From Daphnia carinata (Eukaryota; Arthropoda; Branchiopoda; Diplostraca; Daphniidae), in the NCBI RefSeq assembly GCF_022539665.2, contig NC_081334.1, positions 9,146,424 through 9,210,423 on the forward strand: DNA of 64,000 nucleotides. Reading direction: 5' to 3'. This document shows positions 31,546 to 42,590 of this stretch, one piece after another. The notes beneath the pieces were generated by a model that worked only from the letters and a program-made list of their open reading frames with translations, made no database searches and was not told the origin of the DNA. Every line of letters starts with the position of its first letter. Position 1 is the first letter of the stretch. Position numbers and translations under genes: made by a program.

Positions 31546-34500
31546 CTAATTCCTATAACGCATTGGTAGTTTTCGATTTCTTTGCGGGCGTCCGGTAGCA
31601 TGTTGGGGTGGCAGTATTTCTGATTGATTGATGGCAGGCGCCACCTGTCGGGCGTCAGATTCAAGATTTATTACCGCAGCTGCGTTGTTTCCGTGAATTG
31701 TTGTAGTGTTATTTGTTTTATTGGACGCACCAACATGAGTTGACTCATTATCGTCTGAATTATATATTCCTTGGGTTTCGCTGACGATATGAGAATGTTT
31801 ATTGTTTTGGGTGGCGGCCATTTGCAATTCCGCTGCCTCCAATTCCACAGTTTCAAGTTCCACACTTTCCGCATCCACATTTTCAACATTTCTTTCCGCA
31901 CCCACATTTACTGTTTCCAAAGGTTCCAATTCCATATTTTCCCATTCACTCGCGTTTCGCTCTATGTTTTCCATAGTTTCGATTGTTTGGGTGGAAATCG
32001 ATTTACGAAATCGATTCTCGAACTTCGAAGGCGTCTCGATAGGGGGACAATGTTCGTCTTTCCATAACATTGTTTCGTACAGGGGTTTTAGGCGGTTAAC
32101 ATGAGTGCGTTGACAAATGTATGAATTATCAGCAATATCTACTGTATTATTGGAATATACTTTTACAATTCTATAAGGACCTTTATATTTAGAGGTAAAT
32201 TTCCTACTATCGCCTTCTTTGACTACTCTAATATCTAATAATACTCTATCTCCTACCACATATTGTTTTACATTTGCTCTTTTATTATATTGTTCCCTCT
32301 GACGTTTTCTTGCTTTTTCGCTCTCCTCACGGACGCGTTGGAAACTATAACGTAAGCGATCAGCTAAATTACCTACGTAATCTGATGCAGAGATAAATGT
32401 TTTTGGGGAAGCGTCAAGGAATTCATTAATAGGTATATTAGGATCTCTACCGTGCAGTAAATAATATGGGGTTTCACATGTCGAAGAATGGACAGAACTA
32501 CGGTAAGCAAATAAAACATCATCCAACATTTCTTCCCAATTGTGATGCGCGCCGTCGTCTAATTCCTTTCTTAACATTGTGGTGAGTGTTCGATTAAATC
32601 TCTCTGTTTCTCCATTACTAGCTGGGTTGTAAGCGGTAGTTAGCTTTTGATCAATTTTTAATTTCTTACAGAAGTAACGGAATAATTTGGACGTGAAATT
32701 AGTTCCACGATCGGAAAGGATGGCTTTAGGCATACCATGTCGAACTATAATTGTTTTATATACACAATCGGCTGTCGTCTGCGCTGTTTGATCTTTTAAC
32801 GCAATAGCCTCTACCCACCGGCTAAAATAATCGGTAATAACTAAAATATAATTATTTCCATTAGGTGAAGCCGGCGTAATAGGACCCAAAAAATCCATTC
32901 CAATGACCTGGAAAGGGGCCTTTGCTATTTCATGAGGATGCAACAATGCTTTATATGAAGAAGAAGTGTTGGCAATGCACACCTCACAAGCTTGACAGTA
33001 TTCTTTAATTTACTTTCTCATATTCGGCCAATAATAATGATTCTTTATTTTCAAATAGGTTTTATAAAAAGCTAAATGCCCACCCATCGGTGCGTCATGT
33101 AGTTCTTTGAGCACTAGATGGCGTAACGATGCAGGCAAGACTAACTGATGGTTAGTTTCGTTTCTTTTGCTATCGGTAGATGGCAGCACGTGCCGGTAAA
33201 GTGTTCCATCAATAACTTCGAAATACTCAATTTCTTTCACCCAATCTGGTTTAGATTGAAGAAAAGCTTGATCAAGTTCTCCGTTATCCAAATAATTACG
33301 AATGGCTATGCAAAGCTCATCGTCCAACTGTTTTTCACAAATTAAGGTAATATTGCTCACTGTTTGGATACTAGCTATTTTTAAGCGGGACAGGCAATCT
33401 GCGTTTTGGTGAACACGTCCTGGCCTATATTTCAATTCATAATTCGTTGCGGCCAATAGTATAGCCCATCTCCCTAATCTACCATTATTATCTTTCTGTT
33501 CTTTAAGCCATTGCAAGGGACGGTGGTCACTAATAATTTCAAAGGGTTTATCTAATAGGTAATGCCTAAAATGCTTAATGGCATCTACGACTGCTAAGGC
33601 TTCCTTTTCTGTCGTACTATAATTCGATTCTGCTTTTGTCAACTGTCTACTGGAATAGGCTATGGGATGTTCCTGGCCATTTTGAATTTGGGATAGCACT
33701 GCTCCAATACCGTAGTCGCAGGCATCGGTGAAAAGAATAAAATTTTCATTGAAATTGGGGTAAGCAAGAACTGGTGGCGTTACTAGAGAATTGCGCAATT
33801 TCTCGAAAGCAACTTGTTCCTCAGGTCCCCAATAAAAAGGCTTTCTGCTAAGATCTTTATGCGTTAATCGAGTTAACGGTTTGGCAATTGATCCAAAATC
33901 TTTAATAAATCTTCTGTAATATCCAGCTAATCCGAGAAACGATCTGATTTCGTCGACTGAAGTCGGTGTTTTATAATTGACTATTTTGTCAATTTTGCTC
34001 GGATCCGGTTTAATACCATCGGTCGATATTACGTGACCTAGATAATTTACTGAGCGTTTAATAAACTGGCATTTCTTGAGTTTCAATTTCAGATTAGCAT
34101 CTCGTAATAATTCGAAAATTTCTCGAATATCACGTAAATGATCGTCGAAAGTGTCTGAAAAGATGATAACGTCATCCAAATAAACTAATGTTTTACGCCC
34201 CAAGACGTCTCTCAGTACGTAGTTCATTAGCCGTTGGAATGTGGCCGGTGCATTGCACAAACCAAATGCCATACGTTTAAATTCGTAGAGGTTGTTTTCT
34301 ACCACAAACGCTGTTTTTTCAATAGCTGGATCGTCAATTTGAATTTGCCAATAGCCTGAAGCTAAATCAAGAGTTGTGAAAAATTTCTTCCCATATAATT
34401 TGTCTAATGTTTCGTCTATTCTAGGCATAGGGAATGAATCTTTTTTCGTAATACTATTTAATTTTCTATAATCAACACAAAATCTTACTTCTCCACACTT

Positions 34501-35763
34501 CTTTTCTACTAAAACCACGGGTGAAGCCCATGGGGAATGCGAATATCGGATTACATCTGCATCAAGCATTTCTTGAATTTTATCATCTAATAATTTCCTT
34601 TGGTTATTTGTTACTCTGTATGGGCGTTGTCGAATGGGGCCTCGTCCTTGTGTATCAATCGTATGTTTTATAAGGTTGGTGTTTCCTAATTCCGAATCTT
34701 TGGACGCAAACAAGTCGTGAAAGTCGAGTAATAATTTTGAAAGCGGTTCTTGAAATTCTGAATCTACTTCTGTGAGTAAAATTGGCTCAATTACTGGTTT
34801 AGGATTATCTTCTAATTTCGCTAACGAAATTTTTCCGATACAATGTTTAATTATTTCAATTACGCCTAATTTAGTGTTCCTATGAATTTTGATTTGATGT
34901 AGTGAATGATTCTCGACCAAAATTTTATAAGTTCCATCTTCCGATACATTTCCGATAAATTCTTCGATATAAATGCCTGCTGGCAAATCTTGTGCTGGGG
35001 TAAATATAAATGCCGTATTTCGTGGGACATACGGAAATGAATCTTTCATTTCCGCTGCAATTACTGTCGACGTCTGACGAAATAGCGTCGTCTTTTTGAC
35101 CGTAGTAACCGCCATGTCGGGTACCTCAGAGATGGCTGATCCCTGCTCATCCCTCGCTAGGTAAATGCTTCTGGCTTCTCCGTCAAGCCGAAATCCGTGC
35201 TTCTGGATTGCATCCCATCCAAGGATACAGTCCTCAGAAACACCATTAGTTACAATAAATTCTTGTTCAAAAACTGTTTCTCCGTATCGTACGGGTAAAA
35301 TAACTCCTCCCAGCGTATGTAATTTCTTCTCCCCTACATCATATAAATCGAAATCAAGTTGACTGCAGATCACCTGACCTCTAGGGGGTAACTTATTAAA
35401 CAATCTCTCGTGGATAATACTTTTAGACGCGCCTGTATCAAATAATGCTTGTAACGGAATCTGGAATATTTTTAATGGAATTCTAGGGGTCGATTCATTC
35501 GTAATAGTGGTTAATTTTGCGACTTGTCGGGGTTTAATATGAGGCTCGTTATCAACTGACCCGAAGCTACAGTTGATATTTACTGGTTTCCCTGATGTTG
35601 CGGGGGTCCTGGAATATTGGTCTTTGTGAATTCCTAAATTTTGGACAATTATTAGACTTATGTCCGATCTCTCGGCAGGAGTAGCAGATTGGAGGCTGGG
35701 CTTGTTCCAGATTGTGACGCTGAAATTGACGACAATTGGACTGAGTGTGACCGCGGTGACCAC
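31546..35763 (-). pseudogene. pol: B2 pol: protease, RT, RNase H, integrase, one stop codon
   Basis: One frame encodes an aspartic protease (ALFDTGASKSII near 35430), reverse transcriptase (SPWASPVVLVEKKCGEVRFC, MAFGLCNAPATFQRLM, catalytic YLDDVIIFS), RNase H (LFTDACDYGIGAVLS, TEKEALAVVDAIKHF, DHRPLQWL) and integrase. The integrase zinc domain starts HDAPMGGHL and ends CQACEVC. The core has D in GMDFLGPI, D in SDRGTNF and E in GETERFN. A single TAA at 33010-33012, just before IKEYCQACEVC, splits the frame. A long acidic tail follows the integrase C-terminal domain. Apart from the stop, every catalytic motif is present. Confidence 0.9.
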
Positions 35764-35811
35764 AAAAATTACAAGTTATTATCTGCTGATCTGACCTGTT
35801 ACTATTATTAT
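35567..35811 (-). CDS. B2 nucleocapsid segment with two CCHC zinc knuckles
   Basis: In the +1 frame relative to gag, two knuckles occur in a row: CNFCGHRGHTQSNC and CYSCREIGHKSNNC (35645-35773), both CX2CX4HX4C. The frame ends at a TAG at 35567-35569 and overlaps the start of pol, which lies one further frame on. The gag frame ends at TAA 35814-35816, directly upstream. The knuckles would bind genomic RNA. Either gag continues into this frame by a +1 shift or a one-base indel separated them. Confidence 0.75.
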
Positions 35812-35813
35812 TG

Positions 35814-38372
35814 TTAGGGGCCTCGAGAAAGGGGCGTAGCTTGCGCTTGTCTGTTTGGAAATCGAGGAGGTTGGTGTTGGTAAGGATTAAGATTATAATT
35901 GTTATTATTATAATTATTGTTGTGGCGTTGCTGGGGAGGCCTCCAGTTCCTGCCTTGATCAGGGTTAATCGATTGAAATGAAACTTGTTTCCTATAAGGA
36001 GTTCCTGGTGCAGCAGAAGAATAATCTTTCCTATCTTGCTGGAGTTGTTTTACAGCCTGTGTGAGTTCGTGAATAACCTCCTTAATCTCATCTTTATCCG
36101 ACTTTGGATTATCCCCTTGCTTATGGCTGTGGCGAATATTAGCAACGGCACTGCTTACAATTTCTTTCTGGTCAAGTAACATTTGCTTAAGTTCCTTTAA
36201 TTCCGAATTTTTGTTGCTAAATGACTCGTCAATTGCCCTAACAAATTCATGCTTCTCGCGGTCTGTTTCTAAAGCTTCCAACCGAACAGCATAGACGCGT
36301 GTTGCTGCTACGAGTTCGTTATAATCTTTAAATTCCTTATATCTGACTTTAGCTTGTAATTTTGAATCTAATCCTTCGATAAATTTCTGCATGAGAATAA
36401 CTGCGAAGGATTTTTCCATATACCCATCAGGATATGCCTTTTTAAAAATTTCCTGTAAACGATGAGCATAGTCAACAATTTTTTCTCCAGGTTTACGTTT
36501 AGCTTTATTGAATTTCTTAATATACACATCAACATTTTCATCACCGTGGAAGTGATCGAGCAAAGCTGTTTTAATGGAACCATAGTCGTATGGATGATTT
36601 TTGATTAAGGTTTGTATGACAGAAAAAGCTTTATCTGTAAATTTTGCACGCATCATTTGAATAATTTTCCCTTCAGACCATCCTGCCCCATCAATTATAC
36701 TCTCAAAAGATTCCAGCCAAGAGTCAAAACGAGAAATTGGACTTCCTGAAAAAGGAGGGAGAAGTTGTAGACGTGAAAAGGTATGCTGGTTGTTTTGCAT
36801 ATCATTCAAATCATTAACTGTAGCTGCCTTGATAGGGGAATAAGAGTAAGCCATATTGTCGGTAAAAAAAGTTACAGGGGAGTTTGGAGCTCCGTGATGG
36901 TGAGTTTGCGTGATGCCTGGGATGCGGTTTGAAACCGACCGGGATTCGCTTACTTTATTGTCGGTCAGTTGTATCGACGGTTTTTGAATCGTAGTCGTTC
37001 TGTTTGGCGCTTGTCTGTCTGCTGTGATGATGTCGGACAAGTTGGGTTGATCTCCAGCTCTTCCTGATTTTCCCGAATGGACGATAGCAACTGTTTCAAC
37101 TGTTTGGCAGTCGCGGTGAGTACGTTTTTGATGATGGCCGACAGCTGCTTGTTGCACGGTCTTGCCACTCTCCGGAAGTGGGTCAATCTGGTCTCGAGCA
37201 GTATCAGTTCGGGTAACAGTGGTTCCAAGCAGGTGATTGATTGAAGCTTCCTCAGGAACGAGAGTAGGTTTAATATTGCCGTGAGAAGAGTCAGCTGGAA
37301 CTCTAACAATGTTTTCTCCAGGTGGATCGAGAATTCGAATGTTTTCAGGATGAGAAACTCGTAATGCCTCTCCTCCTCGCTTGCTTGCGTTGTCACCTTC
37401 GGCACAATGCCGAAGAGGGCCTTGTCCTTGGCTGGTACGAACGTCTGTAGTTCCTCTATGCTGTACGTTTGTCCTAACAGGAACGTCGTAAACTGCCTCG
37501 CATACGTCGTAAAGGACGTTGTCAACTCGGTCGCCTGTTGGTCCGCCTTTCGCGTTGTCCGCTTTATCCTCCCGCTGGCCCTCACTTCTTGAATCGCAGC
37601 TAGGTATCTCAGGAACACTGTTGGCGTCTCCACGTCTGTCAGCAAATGTGGTTTGCCCAAGGGGCGGCTCCTCAGCCCGAAGTCGTTCAGTAGTTGGGTC
37701 AGCTGGCTCCAAATTTTCGGGTCGTGTGACTGGAAGTCCAACACCCTCTCCTTCAGACACTTGAGTGCTAATATTAGGGATGGAATCGGACTCGACGGCG
37801 TCGGAAATACTTTGGATGGATTGCTCTGGATCTCGTGGTATAGGTGATGGAGACTCAGGTTGAGGTGATCGTCCATTCACTGGGCTTTTCTTTTGAAAGA
37901 AGCTTAAAAGAGTACTCGAGAGGAGACTAGCCTTTGATTCGCTTTTCGTAGGTGATTTTGGAGGAGCAAGACGAGAAAAGAATTTAGCATAGACCGATCG
38001 TGGACGTTGAGTGGCTGCGGCGGTAGACTTAGCACGTGTACCAGTTTGTTTATGGGTGGGTTTAACGAACGGAGCGACTTCCTCATAAGCAGGATTCGAC
38101 CGTAATTTACGTAACTGAGTATTATCTGTCTGCACTTTAGGTTTCAAAACAGGGGAAGCAGATTTCGTAACGACCTCAGTGTCTGCTTCTGACGCTTTAC
38201 AGCCCTGAAACTTATCTAACGTGGACGACGAACGACCTGGTAGTTTCTCAAAATCAATTAACTTAGCAACTGTTTCGTCGGTTATTTGAACCACTGGCGT
38301 TATGGGAACAAGGGGGGTGCTTACAGGTGTGCGAGGTATCTTATGGCCGCCATAAATAACATCATCAGTCAT
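35814..38372 (-). CDS. gag: B2 gag, 852 residues
   Basis: It opens at the ATG 34 bp after the 5' LTR. The N-terminal 500 residues are proline-, serine- and charge-rich and look disordered. The C-terminal part (SRFDSWLESFESIIDGAGW to FIEGLDSKLQAKVRYKEF) resembles the retrotransposon gag capsid, followed by coiled coil and an asparagine- and glutamine-rich end. It is long for a Ty3/gypsy gag. The long disordered region coincides with an overprinted second reading frame (36965-37876). It ends in CCC TAA just upstream of zinc knuckles in the +1 frame. Confidence 0.85.
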   Translation of the reverse strand: MTDDVIYGGHKIPRTPVSTPLVPITPVVQITDETVAKLIDFEKLPGRSSSTLDKFQGCKASEADTEVVTKSASPVLKPKVQTDNTQLRKLRSNPAYEEVAPFVKPTHKQTGTRAKSTAAATQRPRSVYAKFFSRLAPPKSPTKSESKASLLSSTLLSFFQKKSPVNGRSPQPESPSPIPRDPEQSIQSISDAVESDSIPNISTQVSEGEGVGLPVTRPENLEPADPTTERLRAEEPPLGQTTFADRRGDANSVPEIPSCDSRSEGQREDKADNAKGGPTGDRVDNVLYDVCEAVYDVPVRTNVQHRGTTDVRTSQGQGPLRHCAEGDNASKRGGEALRVSHPENIRILDPPGENIVRVPADSSHGNIKPTLVPEEASINHLLGTTVTRTDTARDQIDPLPESGKTVQQAAVGHHQKRTHRDCQTVETVAIVHSGKSGRAGDQPNLSDIITADRQAPNRTTTIQKPSIQLTDNKVSESRSVSNRIPGITQTHHHGAPNSPVTFFTDNMAYSYSPIKAATVNDLNDMQNNQHTFSRLQLLPPFSGSPISRFDSWLESFESIIDGAGWSEGKIIQMMRAKFTDKAFSVIQTLIKNHPYDYGSIKTALLDHFHGDENVDVYIKKFNKAKRKPGEKIVDYAHRLQEIFKKAYPDGYMEKSFAVILMQKFIEGLDSKLQAKVRYKEFKDYNELVAATRVYAVRLEALETDREKHEFVRAIDESFSNKNSELKELKQMLLDQKEIVSSAVANIRHSHKQGDNPKSDKDEIKEVIHELTQAVKQLQQDRKDYSSAAPGTPYRKQVSFQSINPDQGRNWRPPQQRHNNNYNNNNYNLNPYQHQPPRFPNRQAQATPLSRGP
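36965..37876 (-). CDS. ORF overprinted on gag, 303 residues, unknown function
   Basis: An ATG-initiated frame of 303 codons lies wholly inside gag on the same strand, shifted +1. Gag here is low complexity, while this frame reads as a leucine-rich, probably helical protein (KIWSQLTQLLNDFGLRSRPL; RHYEFLILKTFEFSIHLEKT; LLTAILNLLSFLRKLQS). A second frame this long without a stop inside another gene is unlikely by chance. The pattern (a structured protein over a disordered one) is typical of viral overprinted genes. No related protein is known to me. Confidence 0.6.
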   Translation of the reverse strand: MDDHLNLSLHHLYHEIQSNPSKVFPTPSSPIPSLILALKCLKERVLDFQSHDPKIWSQLTQLLNDFGLRSRPLGKPHLLTDVETPTVFLRYLAAIQEVRASGRIKRTTRKADQQATELTTSFTTYARQFTTFLLGQTYSIEELQTFVPAKDKALFGIVPKVTTQASEEERHYEFLILKTFEFSIHLEKTLLEFQLTLLTAILNLLSFLRKLQSITCLEPLLPELILLETRLTHFRRVARPCNKQLSAIIKNVLTATAKQLKQLLSSIRENQEELEINPTCPTSSQQTDKRQTERLRFKNRRYN

Positions 38373-38385
38373 TGTGGTTGAGTTC

Positions 38386-38403
38386 GAGAAACCGCTGCCA
38401 CCA
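38386..38403 (-). other. B2 candidate primer binding site
   Basis: On the minus strand TGGTGGCAGCGGTTTCTC starts three bases after the 5' LTR and 14 bp ahead of the gag ATG. The leading TGG fits a tRNA CCA end. The tRNA is not assigned. Confidence 0.5.
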
Positions 38404-38406
38404 TAA

Positions 38407-39131
38407 TGTAAAGCATCTTCCCGTGTGGGAAGATGGACTTTACCGAAATTAAGACAATAAATGTAAATCGAACTCGAGGCGTTTTACCCACAATGACGTC
38501 TGTGTTTATTATAAGCTAGGACATAAGAAATAAGAAGACAAGAGAACAAAAGACGAGAAGAAACATTCAGAAAACAAGTTAAAAGAGGGAACAATTAAAC
38601 AGGGTCTTACCGTGAACTCACGAGTGCAAGAATGGAAGATAAAATGACACAAGACGAGCTTGGAATTCAGCTTCCACACAGACAGAGTTTGGAACGCAAG
38701 AATTGGCACAGAACGTCTGAGAAGACTCAAGACGAGAACGAGTTTTCTACTCAAGGGTTTGGTTACTGAAACATTAATTAAGGCACAATACTACTCAAAT
38801 AAGCAAGGAAAAATGACTTAGGGCAACTACTCGGCACGGTTGCAACAACTTGTCTGATCTTCCTCAGATGCTGGGTTAACCACGGAACTTTGCATATTGC
38901 AAAGTGGCGTGATTGGGAGGAGCTTGTAGGCTTCACGCGGTTAACCAATCAAAAGGACGCGTTCAATATGGTGTGATATTGGTGACGTATCGTCTGCGTG
39001 AATCAGCTTGCAGGTGTTCATCTAGGTCAGCTGTACTGCGTATAGTGTTGCAATTGTCGTGCCCAGACTTGTATTTACTACTGAAGCAAAAGCGAGAAAA
39101 GTTAAAGTAAGATATATTCGGCTTCGTTACA
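38407..39131 (-). repeat. B2 5' LTR (725 bp)
   Basis: Identical to 25447-26171. Its U5 end (38407-38443) carries the long GTAAAG...CTTTAC hairpin, placed directly beside the primer binding site. Confidence 0.94.
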
Positions 39132-39135
39132 CCAG

Positions 39136-39652
39136 CTGCAAAATTTGTTACTCGACAAAGATGGACACATAACGATTGCTGACTTTGGACTTTGTAAAGA
39201 GGATACCACGTACAGACGGACTGCCAAAACATTTGCTGAACCCTCGAGTACCTTGCCCACGAAACTTGGAAGAGAACGACTACGGGAGTGCAGTACGTTG
39301 GTGGGGCTTGGGTGTTGTCATGTACGAGCTCATTTGCAGTCACTTTCCGTTTTACGACCGGGTTCGCGACATTCTCTTTCACCGTATTCTTTTGGAAGAA
39401 GTTAGATTCCCTCGAACACTATTGTAGGAAGCGAAAGATCTTCTTGGTGGGCTTTTAGCTAAGGATCCACATAAGAGATTAGGAGGCGGCTCGGAAGATT
39501 ATCAAGAAATCATTCTACATTCATTTTTCCTACCAATTTCATGGACAGATCTAGTTCAAGGGAAGGTACGTAGGCGTACAGGTTGTATTTGAATGTTTTG
39601 ATTTTACCCTGTCTCCTACACGCAGATTCCACCACCGTTCAAGCCGCAAGTG
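39136..39652 (+). pseudogene. Akt/PKB-like protein kinase fragment
   Basis: Two exon-like blocks, 39136-39565 and 39626-39652, match the catalytic domain of Akt-type AGC kinases: [20 protein letters not shown] with the DFG motif, [19 protein letters not shown], then DPHKRLGGGSED and IPPPFKPQV. A one-base loss near 39228 shifts the frame over the activation loop, and a TAG at 39425-39427 interrupts it. Splice donors GTACGT and GTAAGT remain. The N-terminal half, including the ATP-binding lobe, is absent. B2 sits at the exact 3' splice site. Confidence 0.88.
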
Positions 39653-40235
39653 GTAAGTGAAAGACACCCAATAATTCTGTATCTATGCTTATGCTCAATG
39701 AGAGAAATAAACTATTTGTACAATTGATAAAAATCTTACGAATGTTTGCGTAATCCATTTTTTAATTAGTACTTAAATTGAAAATTTTAGGAAACTAATT
39801 CCTAAGTGTGAAATGCATGCTGCGGAATTAAAAATGTGATAAAGAAATAAATGGTATTTGAATCAAGATTGAATTATAGTAGTCTTTTTCTTTTGTCCTT
39901 GCTTCAGACGATAGTTTATGTAAGATTGTAATAATATTCCTATATACATAATTCATCAAATGTTAGTAATACTGAACTAGACATCATGATAACAAATCTC
40001 GTTCCTAGCACCCACCAAAAACCCCACGGAACTTATTCAATTTTCGTGCTTACTATGTAGGCCTAGTTCTTTCCTTTGTCCACAAAAGGCAAGAACATAA
40101 TTCAAAAAAAAAATTATGATGGATTGAAAACACGTCATATTGATACCGGTGTTTGAAGTGCAGAAACCAATATAAGCCGTTCGGTTTTCTTCTTAAATAT
40201 CGGACGAATAATGCTCGTTCGATTTTTAGTCCTTT
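39653..40235. repeat. Kinase flank and partial copy of the 12-kb repeat
   Basis: No further kinase exon is certain; GAAACTAATTCCTAA after an acceptor at 39790-39791 could be a tail. From about 39815 the sequence is similar in reverse complement to 12510-12780. Confidence 0.5.
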
Positions 40236-40390
40236 GAAGCTGGAGAAATAGGACCCTTATGGTGGAGAAATAGGACCCTTCAAAAAATGTTTGAAGATTG
40301 GGTCCTATTTCTCCTGGTCCTATTTCTCCAGGTCCTATTTTGAGGTCCTAAATCTCCGGGTCCTATTTCTCCAGGTCCTATTTCTCCGGC
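40236..40390. repeat. Third cluster of GGAGAAATAGGACC motifs
   Basis: Two forward copies at the left and five or six inverted copies (GGTCCTATTTCTCC) at the right flank a short unique stretch. It is the same word as at 11904-12010 and 13318-13425. Confidence 0.65.
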
Positions 40391-41035
40391 TACCCGTCAG
40401 GGCACATTGCAGAAAAACGGGTTCCAAGCGTATAGTATCAATTCCACTTGTTGTTTTTTTAGGTATAAATGATACCAATTCATTCGATGCGTTCCATTAG
40501 ACACTGGCCATAAAAGAAACGTGCTTCACTTGTGTTGGGTTGGGAGCATCTCTCGGCAGTGGAAGTGACGAGCGAGTTCTCATGTGGACGGCTGTGACGA
40601 TCGAACTGACACTCGATTGTCAAGGAATAATGATGGCCGTATTCTTCACTTCAGTGACAATAACATAAAAGGAAAGGGTCTGTTTTTACTGATTATTTAT
40701 GTTGTTCGCAGTTATTGCAGAATTGCAACCATCCTACTATCACCTGGAACTGCCAAGGTTGATCGAACTGACTTTGCTCTCACAACCGGACTGTCTGCCT
40801 ACGTCGGCTGCTCGGTGTTGTGTGGCACCGTTCAAAAGCGATCCGGATCGATTTAACATCTGCTCCGAAGATGGTTCTCTTCACACTATACGAATCCTAA
40901 AATTTGTTTTGATTTTTTTTAAACTTCATTTTAATTAGGATTTTCTATTAGTTTTCTTTCCTTCAAAATTATGTCCCACTCTTAACGAATCAAAAGGCAT
41001 GCCGGGGCAGTTGTTCACATGGAAAGTACGTTTTA
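40391..41035 (+). pseudogene. Possible WD-repeat gene remnants
   Basis: Short coding-like texts suggest WD-repeat blades: ASLGSGSDERVLMWTAV near 40547-40597, then DPDRFNICSEDGSLHTIR near 40836-40890, and KGMPGQLFTWK before a GTACGT donor near 41026. They lie in different frames with plausible intron borders. The evidence is thin: no blade is complete and I cannot name the gene. Confidence 0.3.
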
Positions 41036-42590
41036 CATTAATGAAAAATTAGATTTTTGTAACACTTAGAACAATGAGGCAGGATAGCTTTCGTTCCCAG
41101 TTAAGCACTAAATTTAACATTTTTGAGCTGTTTGAAGTAAAAGCAATTTGTGGGAAGGTTTATTATGGAAGGTGTGATAGGTTTGGATGACAAGATTTGT
41201 TTCATCACAGGGATAGATTTTGAAGACAAGGAATTTGTAACGAACTCAACAAAATACAACTTTTAATTATATTTTATCTTGCTGTTTGTTTTCTTTATAT
41301 TCAAATTCTATTTTGTGTTTGTTCTCCGTTTTGCGTAGAAGTATAGCTTATAAATATAAGAATTCAAGTGTCATTGATATTTCGTTGAATTCTATTTTTA
41401 TATTATACTTTGTGTCCTACTTATTACTATTGGATGAGTCTTCATGCGTAGGACATCGCGCCATGCATTTCCGGGAATACGAAATGTTGCTGCGTGTGAC
41501 ATCCGGAGCTCATCTGTCGGAAATGCTATGTTTCCCTCAAACATGTAAACTCTATAAAAGATGCCCTTTTGTTCCCAAAAGTTAGTTCTCTCTCGTTCCT
41601 GTTTCTGTTCTCAGTTCTCTTCCGTTTTATCCCTCAAGTTCCAGTTCTAGTGCTATCGCACCCATCAGTGCTGTTCAATTCAACAAATTTAGTGAGTTCA
41701 GTTTATATCTATTTCCATAATATTGTGGATGCTTCTCATCGCTTCCGGTGCGACTGGCGACTGGCCTATTATCTTTATTTTTCCCGTACAACATTTATCA
41801 TCTCTATTCTATCTTCGCCACGGCGGTAAGACCAAATTCGCATAACTCCATTTTCTATTTCCGTTTCCCATTTATGCCGTATAACTGTGTATTCTTTTGT
41901 TATCAGTTTGGCCTATTAGAACAAAATATATTCGACATTGTGGTAACGCCTTCCGAGTTTGTTTATTCATTTATTATTATTATTGCTATTATTGTCTTAA
42001 CAACGTAAAACATTTATTTTCACGAAGAATGTTTTACAAATCCCTCATCTCTCTTGGAAATGATAACATGATATACGTAGAGACACTGCTAGCAAGAGAG
42101 AAGAGTCTCTTACCTCTTATTTCCAGAGCCCTTGGTAAAAATATTTATTTTGCCAAATTAATAATGCTGTGTGAGTAACGCACAATTTATTTGTGATGTC
42201 AAACAGGGATCTATCATGAATTTCACGTGTAATCCTGATACTCCAGAGTTGATGGCCACCTTGAAACCTGATTCAATCGAACTGTGGAAAATATTTCCAG
42301 CGGCCATGTTTTTAATCAGCGATCGCAGAATGCCTGATCCCGCCTGTAAAACTTCACGACTCACTACCGTTTGTTTCCTTCCTTATTCAAACGTGAATCA
42401 ATGATTCGATACTTTAATGTTTAAGTGCCTTAATTTCAGCTCCGGATTTTACCTTGTTGTGTATAGGCTCTTCTCGTAGGCGATGACATTGACAAAATCC
42501 ATGTTTATTCTCATACCTACACATCGTGAAAGTAACATGTATTTATTGTACTCATACACAGCAACCTTGTCGTGTCTTTAAAGTAAACTC
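41036..42590. other. AT-rich stretch with no gene recognised
   Basis: Several 60-100-codon frames occur on both strands, none with a domain I recognise. A minus-strand frame (42158-42364) has fair composition but no splice or homology support. Confidence 0.4.

Larger units (their letters stand above)
25447..39131 (-). mobile_element. Complete Ty3/gypsy element B2 with accessory genes (13,685 bp)
   Basis: The 725-bp LTRs at 25447-26171 and 38407-39131 are identical by line-by-line comparison. They are flanked by a 4-bp duplication CCAG (25443-25446 and 39132-39135). On the minus strand the order is LTR, gag, zinc knuckles, pol, accessory ORF 1, tRNA-like spacer, accessory ORF 2, env, LTR. Identical LTRs indicate a recent insertion. 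The coding regions are nearly intact; the only clear lesion is one stop in pol. The size is large for the group. Confidence 0.95.

Noticed and set aside
42158-42404. Small ORFs on both strands near 42.2 kb
   Set aside because: No domain, no splice context and no repeat of the frame in the tandem units; not reported as a gene.
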